DNA of 32,230 bases, from assembly GCA_003231035.1 (NCBI GenBank), contig QIHU01000241.1, positions 1 to 32,230 of the forward strand, written 5' to 3'. The stretch's first letter is position 1, and each line of letters starts with the position of its first letter. The translations under genes and the position numbers were made by a program. The notes under the pieces are model-generated. The model had not been told where the DNA came from, searched no databases, and was given only the letters and a program-made list of their open reading frames with translations. Shown piece after piece: positions 9,595 through 19,300 of the stretch. This DNA is from Acidobacteriota bacterium (GTDB lineage Bacteria; Acidobacteriota; Thermoanaerobaculia; Multivoradales; SZUA-115).

Positions 9595-12500
9595 GCGAGG
9601 CGATGAGCGATCATCGGTCCGAACTCGTGAATCTCACCCGTGACGAGAAGCTAGCGCTCCTCAGCCGGCTGAGCCGGCAGCGGCAGGCGTCGTCGTCGCT
9701 TCCTGACTTCTCAGGCGGTAACGAATCCTACCCATTGACCTTCTCGCAGGAACGGTTGCTCTTCCTTCATCACCTTGAGGGCGGAGTTAACGTGCACACT
9801 CAGTTTCGTGCCATGTGGCTCGACGGCCCCCTCGATCTGGCGGCGCTCGACGCTGCCTGGGTCGAGATCGTGACTCGCCACGAGGCCTTGCGGACCCGTT
9901 TCGAGGGCGGCGGGGAGGAGGCACGGCAGGTGGTCGCTCCCCCCCCCGAGACGGTGGTCGAGTTCGTCGACTTGGAAGAATTGCCGGCCGAACAGCTCCG
10001 GGCGGCGGCTCAAGAGTTGGCCGCCAGCAAGGCTCGTGAGCCCTTCGACCTGGAGGCTGGCCCCGTCCTGCGGGTCACCCTGGTTCGGATGGGGCGGGAG
10101 GAGCACGCGCTGATCGTCGGCCTTCACCACATCGTCTCCGACGGTTGGTCGCGCGGCCTCCTCCTGGCCGAGATGGCGGCGCTCTACGACGCATTCACCG
10201 GCGGAGGCCCCTCGCCGCTGCCTCCGGTGCGTGCGCAGTTGGGAGCCTTCGCCCGCTGGCAGCGCCGACGGATGAGCGGCGAGCGGCTCCAGGCCGAACT
10301 CGACTTCTGGTCGGCCCGCTTGCGGGGGGCGCCGCCGCGGCTAGAGCTGCCGACCGACCGACCCCGCCGCGGCCTGGTGACTCCACGGGGCGGGATCGAG
10401 AGCCTCGAATTGCCCGCTGAGGTGGCCGACGGTCTGCGCCGGTTGGCGCGCCGCGCCGGAGCGACTCCCTTCATGGCGATGCTGGCCCTCTACGACGCCT
10501 TCCTCTTTCGCTACAGCGGCAAGCGCGAGGTGGTCGTGGGGCTACCGGTGGCCAGCCGCGACCATACCGAGCTTGAGACGGCGATCGGCTGCTTCGCCAG
10601 CACTTTCGTGCAGCGTATTCAGGGCGCGGTCGACGGCTCGTTCAACGATCTATTGAACCGGGTCAAGGGCGAGATTTCCGCCGTCCTGCCGCACGCCGAG
10701 GTGCCTTTTGAGAAAGTGGTCGAAGCGGTCGCGCCCCAGCGCGACTTCTCGCACAATCCGGTCTTCCAAGTGATGTTCGCCCTCCAGGAGGTTGGCGAAG
10801 ATCGGTTTACTCTGGCCGGCTTGGAGGTCTCCTCGCTGGTGGTCGAACGGGCGATGGCCAATGTTGACTTGACCTTGGAGTTGGTTGACGCTGGCGGCCG
10901 CGGCGCCCTACGTGGCTTCTTCGACTACGCCCTCGATCTCTTCGACGCCACCACCATTCAGCGGATGGTCGGCCACCTCGGCAGGTTGGCCGAGTCGATC
11001 GTGGCGAGCCCCGATTCGCCCCTCTCCCGTTTGCCGATCCTCGCTCCCGAAGAGCGCCAAGAACTCCTCACCGGCTGGGCCGCACCGCCTTCCGGTGAGC
11101 TGTTGCCCCCGGTCCACCTGCGCTTCGCCGCGGGCGCGCAAGAATGGGGCGATGCGGTGGCGATGGTCGATGGCGATCGCCTGCTGAGCTATACCGAGCT
11201 CGACCGGCGGGCCAACCGGCTGGCTCGGCTGTTGCGCCAGCGCGGGGTGGGGGCGGACGTTCCGGTCGGGGTTTGCTTCGCCCGCTCGACCGAGTTGATG
11301 ATCTGTCTGCTGGCGGTGCTCAAGGCGGGGGGCGCCTATCTTCCCCTCGATCCGACCTATCCGCGCCAGCGGCTGGAACTGATGATCGAGGACTCTCAGA
11401 CCACCCTGGTACTGAGCGAAGGCGAAGCGGCCCGACGGCTTCCCAAAGCGAGCGTCGGCTCTAGCGCTCCCCAGTTGCTCCTCTTGGATCGCGGGCCATT
11501 CGGCATTCTGCACGAGGTCGAGGCGCGGAGTGCCGAGGCGCTGGAGCCCGTCTCTGGCCTAGACAATCTCGCCTACCTGATCTACACCTCCGGCTCGACC
11601 GGCAAGCCCAAGGCGGTGGCGGTGCCGCACCGCGGCCTCACCCACCACGCCTCCGCGCTGCGCGCTCGGCTGCGACTGGCCCCGGGCAAGCGGTTCCTGT
11701 ACAGCGCCTCGATCAGCTTCGATGTGGCGGCTGAGGAGATCTATCCCACCTGGCTCTCCGGCGCCACGCTAGAAATTCTGCCGCCGGGCCCCTTTCCCTC
11801 GCTGGCCGACTTGCAAGGTTTAATCGAGCAGCGGCGGCTCAACACGATCAATCTGCCCACCCCCTATTGGCACGAGTGGGTCTCCGAGTTGAAACGCACC
11901 CGCGCAACGGTGCCATCGAGTCTCGACTCCGTACTCGTTGGCACCGAGCAAGCCTCGGCCGAGCGGTTAATCGAGTGGCTCGAACTGGTGGGGGAGCGGC
12001 CGGCATGGATCAACGCCTACGGCCCCACCGAGGCGACGGTCAGCGCCACCACTTTCATTCCGCGCTCGGCCGACGCCGAGGGGATGACCCGGGTGCCCAT
12101 CGGTCAACCGATCGAGGGGGCGCGGGCCTACATCCTGGACCCCCATTTCGAACCGCTGCCGATCGGTCTTCCCGGCGAGCTCTTCCTGGCCGGTCCGGGA
12201 GTGGTGCGCGGCTACCTGCGGCGGCCGGCCTTGACCGCCGCCGCCTTCGTTCCGAACCCGTTCGCCGAGCTCGCCGGTCAACGGCTGTACGCCACCGGCG
12301 ACCGCGCCCGATATCGCCTAGGGGGCAACATCGAGTTCCTCGGCCGGGGCGACGATCAGGTCAAGATCCGCGGCTTCCGAATCGAGCTGGGCGAGATTAG
12401 CGAAGGGCTGCGCAGCCATCCCAACGTTGCCGACTGCGCCGTGCTGGTTGCAACCCAAGCGGGCGGTGGGCGGTTGATCGCCTACGTGGTGGTCGATCCG

Positions 12501-15500
12501 ACCGACCCTACCTCCGGCGCTGAGTTGACTTCCCATCTGGCCGCCCGCCTGCCGGCCTACATGGTGCCGGAGATCCGCGTGGTGGCCGATCTACCGCTGA
12601 CCAGCGCTGGCAAGGTCGACCGCTTGAAACTGGCGACGATGGCAGCGCGGCGCGAAGAGGCTGAGGCCGAGACGGTGGCCCCCAGCGGTCCACTGGAAGA
12701 GGCGGTCGCCGCCATCTGGTGCGAAGTCTTGGCGACGGAGGAGGTCGGGGCGGATGACGACTTCTTCGAGATCGGCGGCCACTCTCTGCTCGCCACTCGG
12801 ATCATCGCCCGGCTCAAACAGGTGCTCGATGTCGAGATCGGCCTCCCCGCCTTCTTCGAGGCGCGCACCGTGGTGGCGCTGAGCGTGGCGGTGGCCCAGG
12901 CGCGCACCGCGGGCAAGAACTCGTCGCCACCCATCGTGCCGGTGCCCCGTGAAGGGGGCGTGGTCTGCTCCTTCGCCCAGCAGCGGCAGTGGTTCTTGCA
13001 TCAACTCTTGCCCGACAACGTCGCCAACAATATTCCGCAATTGCTCGCCTTTCGCGGCGCCCTCCAGGTGGCCGCCTTGCAGCGCTCGCTGGCCGGCCTG
13101 GTGCGCCGCCACGAGGTCCTGCGCACCACCTTCGCGATGGTCGAGGAAGGGACCAACGCCGGCCAACCGATGCAGTTCGTGGCGCCGCCCGAGCGGGCCG
13201 CCACGGTGGCCTTACCGGTGGTCGATCTTTCGCGGATCAGCGACCGGCTGGGGCTTGCGCAAGGGGAGGCGGTGGCGCAGCGCCTCGCCACCGTGGAGTC
13301 GTTGCGTCCCTTCAATTTGGCGACCGGACCACTCCTGCGGGCCCATCTCCTACGGCTGAGTGGCGATTATCAGCTCCTCTATTTCTGCACCCACCATATC
13401 GTCTCGGACGGCGTCTCGATCGGTCTCACCTTGCGCGACTGGGTGACCCTCTACGCCGCCGAGGTGAGCGGGAGGCCGGCGCGGTTGCCCGAGTTACCGA
13501 TCCACTACGCCGACTACGCTGCCTGGCAGCGCACTTGGCTTGAGGGGGAGGCTCTCGAAGAGCAGCTGGACTACTGGCGCGCCGCCCTCGACGGTGCGCC
13601 GGGGGCACTCGACCTACCGCTCGACCGCCCGCGGCCGGCGGTCGAAGAGGCACGCGGCAAGCGCCACTACCTGCGCCTAGGCGAGGAAGATTCCGCGGCG
13701 CTCGCCGCGCTGGGCCGGCGCCACGGCGCCACCTCGTTCATGACCCTCGCCGCTTTTTTCAACGTTCTCCTTTCGCGCTGGTCGGGAGCGCGCGATGTGG
13801 TGATCGGCTGGCCGATCGGCGGTCGCAACTCGGCCGAGGTGGAGAATCTCGTCGGCTTCCTGGCCAACATCTTGGTGATGCGCACCGACCTCAGCGGTTC
13901 GCCCAGCTCCCTCGACGTGCTGAGCCGGGTCCGCAAGGGGGCTTTGGGTGCCTACGATCATCAGGAGCTGCCCTTCGAGCAGTTGGTCAAGGAACTCCAC
14001 CCCGAACGGGACCTGTCGCGCCACCCGATCTTTCAGTCTTTCTTCGTCCTGCACCACCCGGCGGGCCAGTTACCCGAGGTGGAGGGGGTCGAAGTGACCG
14101 TGCCGAGCTTCGACAACGGCACCTCGCGACTCGATCTGCTCCTCTCCTTGATGCACACGCAGGGCGGACTGCATGGATTCTTCGAGTTCAACAGCGACCT
14201 TTTCGACGCCACCACGATCGACCGCCTGAGCCGTCAGTTCAAGACTCTCGTCGCCGCCGCCGTGGCCACACCGCGGCGGCCGGTCGAGGAGCTACCCTTG
14301 CTCGACGCGGCGGCGCGCCATCAGTTGGTTCGCGGCTGGAACGACTCGGTGGTTCCCCTCGTCGCCGAGGCCACCGAGTTCACGGTGCCGATCCATCGTT
14401 TGGTGGAGCAACGGGCGGCGGCGACACCCCTGCGCGAAGCGGTCCGCTTTCACAACCAGAGCCTGACCTACGCCGAACTCGACGCGCGGGCGAACAGGTG
14501 GGCCCACTCTCTGCTGGAACACGAGGTCATGGGCAGGCCGGTGGCGGTGGCGCTCGAACGCTCGCTGGAACTGGTGGTCGCCTTGCTCGCGGTGCTCAAG
14601 GCGGGGGGTGCCTACCTGCCGCTCGATCCCGCCTTCCCATCTGCGAGGCTGGACTACATGGTGCGCGATTCGGGAGCGCGGACGTTGCTCACCGAGCCGG
14701 GGTTGCGCCACCTCTTCTTGGCCGCCGAAGAGGAAGCCGAGCGGGAGGGCAAGCCGCTGAGGGTGATCGAGGTCGAGCCCGGCTACGAGGGCCTCCCCGA
14801 ACCTCTCGCCGAAGTGGAGTTGCCCGAGGTCGACCCCGCTCAGCTCGCCTATCTGATCTACACCTCGGGCTCGACGGGGCTACCCAAAGGGGTGGAGGTT
14901 CCCCACGCCGCGGTGGTCAACCTGCTGACCTCGATGGCCGCCGCGCCAGGGCTCGACGCCAACGACACCCTGTTGGCCATCACCACTGTCGCCTTCGATA
15001 TTCACGCCCTCGAGATCTGGCTGCCGCTCATCCGTGGAGCGCGCATCCAGCTGGCCGATGGCGAGAGCGCGGCCGACGGTGTTCTGCTGCGGCGTCTGCT
15101 AGAAGACTCGGAAGCTAACGTCATGCAGGCGACCCCGGCCACCTGGCGAGCCCTCCTGGCCGCCGGCTGGACGGGCGGGCGCGGCTTGCGCGCACTGTGC
15201 GGCGGCGAGGCGTTGGCGGCCGATCTGGCACTCCAAGTCGGCGAGCGGGTGGGCAGTTTGGTCAACGTCTACGGCCCCACGGAGACCACCGTGTGGTCGG
15301 CGTTGGAGTTCGTCCAACCTCCCGGCGCCGCCTCCCACCGGGCCGAAAGCTCCACCTTCAGCGCTACCCCCTCGATCGGTCGACCGATCGGCAACACGCA
15401 GTTATACGTGGTCGACGAGAGGCTGGAGCCGGTCCCGGTGGGGGTGATCGGAGAGCTGTTGATCGGCGGTGACGGCGTGGTGCGGGGGTACCACGCGCGA

Positions 15501-16313
15501 CCGGCGCTCACCGCCACCAGCTTCATTCCCGATTCGCTAGCCTCGCCACCCAACGGCCATCCCCCGGGTGACACCGCCCGTGGCGCCCGTCTTTATCGCA
15601 CCGGCGACCTGTGCCGCCGCCTCGCCGATGGGCGCTTGCTCTTCGTGGGCAGGCGCGACAGCCAAGTCAAGGTACGCGGCTTCCGCATCGAGCTGGGGGA
15701 GGTCGAGGCGGCGGTGGAGCATCATCCTGGGGTCGCGGCCGCGGTCGCGGCGGTCCACCGGAGCGAGGCCGACGGTGAGGCTCAGTTGGTGGCCTACTTC
15801 GTGGCCCGGCCGCAAGCACCCGGTGGCGCGCCCCGGGTGGGCGCCTTGCGCGCCGCCCTGCGCGAGCAACTGCCCGACTACATGATTCCCTCGCTCTTCA
15901 TCCTGCTAGAAGAGCTACCCCTAACCCCCAACGGCAAGGTGGATCGCAAGAATCTGCCGAACCCGGAATTGGAACGTTCCACCCTTGGGACGGCCTACGA
16001 GCCACCCCGAGGCGAAGTTGAGGAGGCGGTGGCCGCGATGTGGCGAGAAGTGCTGCGGCTGGACCAAGTGGGCCGTCACGACCGTTTCTTCGATATCGGT
16101 GGCCACTCCTTGATGGCGATGCAGATCCTCTCCCGGGTCACCCGGCGTTTCGGGGTCGAGCTGCCGCTGCGGGCGGTGTTCGAGAAGCTGACGGTCGCCG
16201 CTCTTTCCGAGTTGATCGTGACCACCGAATTTGCCGACACCGACGAAGAGCTGCTGAGCGAACTGATGAAGGAACTCGACGATGGGTCCACACAAGGAGA
16301 GCTCGATGGCTGA
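9591..16313 (+). CDS. NRPS, two modules: C-A-T-C-A-T
   Basis: C1 HHIVSDGWS; A1 YTSGSTGKPKA, FDVAAEEIY, AYGPTEATV, AGKVDR; T1 FFEIGGHSLL; C2 HHIVSDGVS; A2 YTSGSTGLPKG, FDIHALEI, VYGPTETTVW, NGKVDRK; T2 FFDIGGHSLM. ATG lies inside the upstream stop (ATGA). Confidence 0.96.
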   Translation: MSEAMSDHRSELVNLTRDEKLALLSRLSRQRQASSSLPDFSGGNESYPLTFSQERLLFLHHLEGGVNVHTQFRAMWLDGPLDLAALDAAWVEIVTRHEALRTRFEGGGEEARQVVAPPPETVVEFVDLEELPAEQLRAAAQELAASKAREPFDLEAGPVLRVTLVRMGREEHALIVGLHHIVSDGWSRGLLLAEMAALYDAFTGGGPSPLPPVRAQLGAFARWQRRRMSGERLQAELDFWSARLRGAPPRLELPTDRPRRGLVTPRGGIESLELPAEVADGLRRLARRAGATPFMAMLALYDAFLFRYSGKREVVVGLPVASRDHTELETAIGCFASTFVQRIQGAVDGSFNDLLNRVKGEISAVLPHAEVPFEKVVEAVAPQRDFSHNPVFQVMFALQEVGEDRFTLAGLEVSSLVVERAMANVDLTLELVDAGGRGALRGFFDYALDLFDATTIQRMVGHLGRLAESIVASPDSPLSRLPILAPEERQELLTGWAAPPSGELLPPVHLRFAAGAQEWGDAVAMVDGDRLLSYTELDRRANRLARLLRQRGVGADVPVGVCFARSTELMICLLAVLKAGGAYLPLDPTYPRQRLELMIEDSQTTLVLSEGEAARRLPKASVGSSAPQLLLLDRGPFGILHEVEARSAEALEPVSGLDNLAYLIYTSGSTGKPKAVAVPHRGLTHHASALRARLRLAPGKRFLYSASISFDVAAEEIYPTWLSGATLEILPPGPFPSLADLQGLIEQRRLNTINLPTPYWHEWVSELKRTRATVPSSLDSVLVGTEQASAERLIEWLELVGERPAWINAYGPTEATVSATTFIPRSADAEGMTRVPIGQPIEGARAYILDPHFEPLPIGLPGELFLAGPGVVRGYLRRPALTAAAFVPNPFAELAGQRLYATGDRARYRLGGNIEFLGRGDDQVKIRGFRIELGEISEGLRSHPNVADCAVLVATQAGGGRLIAYVVVDPTDPTSGAELTSHLAARLPAYMVPEIRVVADLPLTSAGKVDRLKLATMAARREEAEAETVAPSGPLEEAVAAIWCEVLATEEVGADDDFFEIGGHSLLATRIIARLKQVLDVEIGLPAFFEARTVVALSVAVAQARTAGKNSSPPIVPVPREGGVVCSFAQQRQWFLHQLLPDNVANNIPQLLAFRGALQVAALQRSLAGLVRRHEVLRTTFAMVEEGTNAGQPMQFVAPPERAATVALPVVDLSRISDRLGLAQGEAVAQRLATVESLRPFNLATGPLLRAHLLRLSGDYQLLYFCTHHIVSDGVSIGLTLRDWVTLYAAEVSGRPARLPELPIHYADYAAWQRTWLEGEALEEQLDYWRAALDGAPGALDLPLDRPRPAVEEARGKRHYLRLGEEDSAALAALGRRHGATSFMTLAAFFNVLLSRWSGARDVVIGWPIGGRNSAEVENLVGFLANILVMRTDLSGSPSSLDVLSRVRKGALGAYDHQELPFEQLVKELHPERDLSRHPIFQSFFVLHHPAGQLPEVEGVEVTVPSFDNGTSRLDLLLSLMHTQGGLHGFFEFNSDLFDATTIDRLSRQFKTLVAAAVATPRRPVEELPLLDAAARHQLVRGWNDSVVPLVAEATEFTVPIHRLVEQRAAATPLREAVRFHNQSLTYAELDARANRWAHSLLEHEVMGRPVAVALERSLELVVALLAVLKAGGAYLPLDPAFPSARLDYMVRDSGARTLLTEPGLRHLFLAAEEEAEREGKPLRVIEVEPGYEGLPEPLAEVELPEVDPAQLAYLIYTSGSTGLPKGVEVPHAAVVNLLTSMAAAPGLDANDTLLAITTVAFDIHALEIWLPLIRGARIQLADGESAADGVLLRRLLEDSEANVMQATPATWRALLAAGWTGGRGLRALCGGEALAADLALQVGERVGSLVNVYGPTETTVWSALEFVQPPGAASHRAESSTFSATPSIGRPIGNTQLYVVDERLEPVPVGVIGELLIGGDGVVRGYHARPALTATSFIPDSLASPPNGHPPGDTARGARLYRTGDLCRRLADGRLLFVGRRDSQVKVRGFRIELGEVEAAVEHHPGVAAAVAAVHRSEADGEAQLVAYFVARPQAPGGAPRVGALRAALREQLPDYMIPSLFILLEELPLTPNGKVDRKNLPNPELERSTLGTAYEPPRGEVEEAVAAMWREVLRLDQVGRHDRFFDIGGHSLMAMQILSRVTRRFGVELPLRAVFEKLTVAALSELIVTTEFADTDEELLSELMKELDDGSTQGELDG
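9939..9947. repeat. C9 homopolymer inside ORF3 coding sequence
   Basis: GCTCCCCCCCCCGAG encodes A-P-P-P-E in frame. Confidence 0.9.
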
Positions 16314-19300
16314 GCCCGAGATTGCCCGACGTATTGCCGACCTGCCTCCCGAAGAACGGGCGAAGCTTTTCGAGAAGGTGCTCCTGCGCCGAAAACCTCG
16401 ATCCGAGACACCTTCGCGACCGCCGCTCCTGCGCCACAGTCGCGACGACTTCAGCTTTCTCTTGTCCTTTGCCCAACAGCGGCTCTGGTTCCTCAATCTC
16501 TACGAACCGGACAGCCCCGAGTACAACGTGCCGCAGACTTTCCGCATCGAGGGAGTTCTCGACCCCGAGTTGCTGGAGGGTTCGCTCAACGGGGTGGTCT
16601 CGCGGCACGAAAGTCTGCGCACCACCTTCGTCTCCCAAGAGGGGACGCCGTACCAAAGGGTGGCACCCGCGATGCGGGTGGCGCTGCCTTGCCTCGATCT
16701 AACCCACCAGCCCGAGGAGGAGGCGTGGGAGGTGGCCATGGAGGGCTGCCGGGAGGACGCGGCTCAGCCCTTCGATCTAGCGGCCGGTCCGCTCCTGCGC
16801 GGCCGGCTCTATCGGGTGGCCGAGGAGGGCTGGGTGCTTTACTTGAACGTGCATCACATCGCCAACGACCAGTGGTCGATGGGGGTCTTGGCGCGCGAGC
16901 TGGCCGAGTTCTACGCCGCCGGTGCCGAGAAACGCGCGCCCGATCTTCCCGAACTACCGGTGCAGTATCTCGACTACGGCCTGTGGCAACGCGAATGGCT
17001 CTCCGGCGAAGAGCTGGAGCGCCAGGTCGATTTTTGGCGCCGCCGTTTGGGTTCCGTGCCACCGCTCGACCTGCCCACCGACCGCCCCCGGCCGGCGGTT
17101 CGAACCTTCGCGGGAAATACCTTGCCCTTGGCGCTGGCGCCGGGGCTGGGTTCGCAGCTGGGAAAACTCGCCGCGGCCGAGTCGGCGACCCTCTTCATGG
17201 TCCTGTCGGCGGCCTTCAAAGCGCTCCTTCACCACTACACGGCGCAAGAGGATTTCGCCGTGGGGACGCTGATCGCCAACCGCCGTTTGCCTCAGGTGGA
17301 AGACTTGATTGGCTTCTTCGCCAACACCCTGGTGCTGCGCACCGACCTAGCGGGCGATCCGCCCTTTAGCCAGCTCATCGAACGCGAGCGGGAGGTGGCG
17401 CTCGATGCTTTCGCCCACCAAGACTTGCCCTTCGAGAAGTTGATCGACGAGCTCAACCCGCCGCGCGACACCTCGCGCACGCCGTTGTGCCAGGCGATGC
17501 TGATTCTGCTCAACGCACCCGGCGAGCCCCTCCACCTTCCCGGCGCCGAGCTGGCCCCCGTGGCGCTCGACAACCGCACTTCCAAGATGGAGATGACCCT
17601 CTATCTGGCGGGTGAGGGCGATGGGTTGGGTGGCTACCTCGAATACAACCGCGATCTCTTCGATCGCGCCACGATCGAGCGCTTCCTAGGCCATTTCCAC
17701 ACCCTGCTCGAAAGCTGCGTCGCCGATCCGAATCTGCCCCTGTCGCGGGTCCCGCTCCTCGCCGAGGAGGAACGCCGCCACTTATTGTTCGACCTCAACG
17801 ACACCACCACTCCCGCGCCCACCGCGCCGCTCCACCACCTGCTAGCGGCGCGTTGCGCGGCATCGCCGGAGGCGACGGCGGTGGAAGTGGCGGGTGAGAA
17901 GCTGACCTACGGCGATCTGGAGCGGCGCTCCAACCGGCTGGCGCGCTACCTGGCGAGGCGCGGGGTCGGCCCGGAGGTGCTGGTGGGCCTCTGTGTCGAG
18001 CGCTCCCTCGACATGGTGGTGGCACTGCTCGCGGTGCTCAAGGCGGGTGGGGGCTACGTGCCGCTCGATCCCGAGTATCCGGCCTCGCGGTTGGAACGGA
18101 TGCTGGGGGACTCGCGGGCGCCGGTGGTGGTGACCCAGACGGCCTTGATCGAGAAACTTCCACCGAACACAGCGACGATCGTCACTCTTGACAAGGATGG
18201 CGATGGCGCCGCGATCGCGGCGGAAAGCGCCGAGCCCTTCGACGGCGGCGCGAGCCTTTCGAGTTTGGCCTACGTGATCTACACCTCTGGCTCCACCGGA
18301 ACCCCCAAGGGGGTGCAGATCTCGCATTTGGCGCTGGTCAATTTTCTGCGCTCGATGGAGCGCAGCCCTGGATTTACCGCCGCCGACAGCCTGCTGGGGG
18401 TGACCACGCTCTCCTTCGATATCGCCGGGTTGGAACTCTACCTACCGCTCCTCGCCGGAGGCCGCCTGGTGCTCGCCGCTCGCGACGAGGCGCAGGCCGG
18501 CGAGCGGCTAGTCGAACTCCTCGACCGGTCCGAGATCACCGTGATGCAGGCCACCCCGGCGACCTGGCGTCTGTTGCTGGGCGCCGGCTGGTCCGGCGAT
18601 CCGAACTTGAAGGTACTGTGCGGCGGTGAGGCACTGCCCGAAGATCTAGCGGCGGAGTTGGTCGCCAAGGCCGGCGAGGTGTGGAATGTCTACGGGCCGA
18701 CCGAGGCGACCATCTGGTCGACCCTCGACCGGCTGGAGCCGGTGGGTAAGGTCTCTATCGGTCTGCCGCTCGACAACACGCAGGTTCACTTGCTGGCGCC
18801 GGGCTCGCTGCTTCCGGTGCCGCTGGGAGTGCCCGGTGAGCTGCTGATCGGCGGTCTAGGGCTGGCTCGCGGTTACCGGGGACTGCCGGCGATGACCGCG
18901 GACCGGTTCGTTCCCGACCCGCACTCGGAGGTTGCCGGCGCCCGCTTGTACCGCACCGGCGACCTCGCCCGTCGCTTTCCTGACGGCCGCTTGGAGTGCT
19001 TGGGCCGGATCGACCACCAGGTCAAGGTGCGCGGCTTCCGCATCGAGTTGGGCGAAATCGAGGTGGCTCTGGCGAGCCACGATGGCGTCGCCCAGACGGT
19101 GGTGCTGGCCCGTGAGGATACGCCGGGCAGCAAACGGCTGGTCGCCTACTGGACCGGCACGGCCGGCTCCCAGCCTCCGTCGACGGCCGACCTCAAGAAC
19201 TGGATCCAGCAGAGTCTGCCCGACTACATGGTGCCCGCCTTCTTCGTCCCCCTCGACGAGCTGCCGCTCACCCCCAACGGCAAGACCGATCGGCTAGCCC

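Noticed and set aside
4780-18310. Repeated A3-motif DNA (tacacctcgggctcgacc variants) as a repeat family
   Set aside because: Explained by conserved A-domain coding sequence with synonymous variation; not an independent repeat element.
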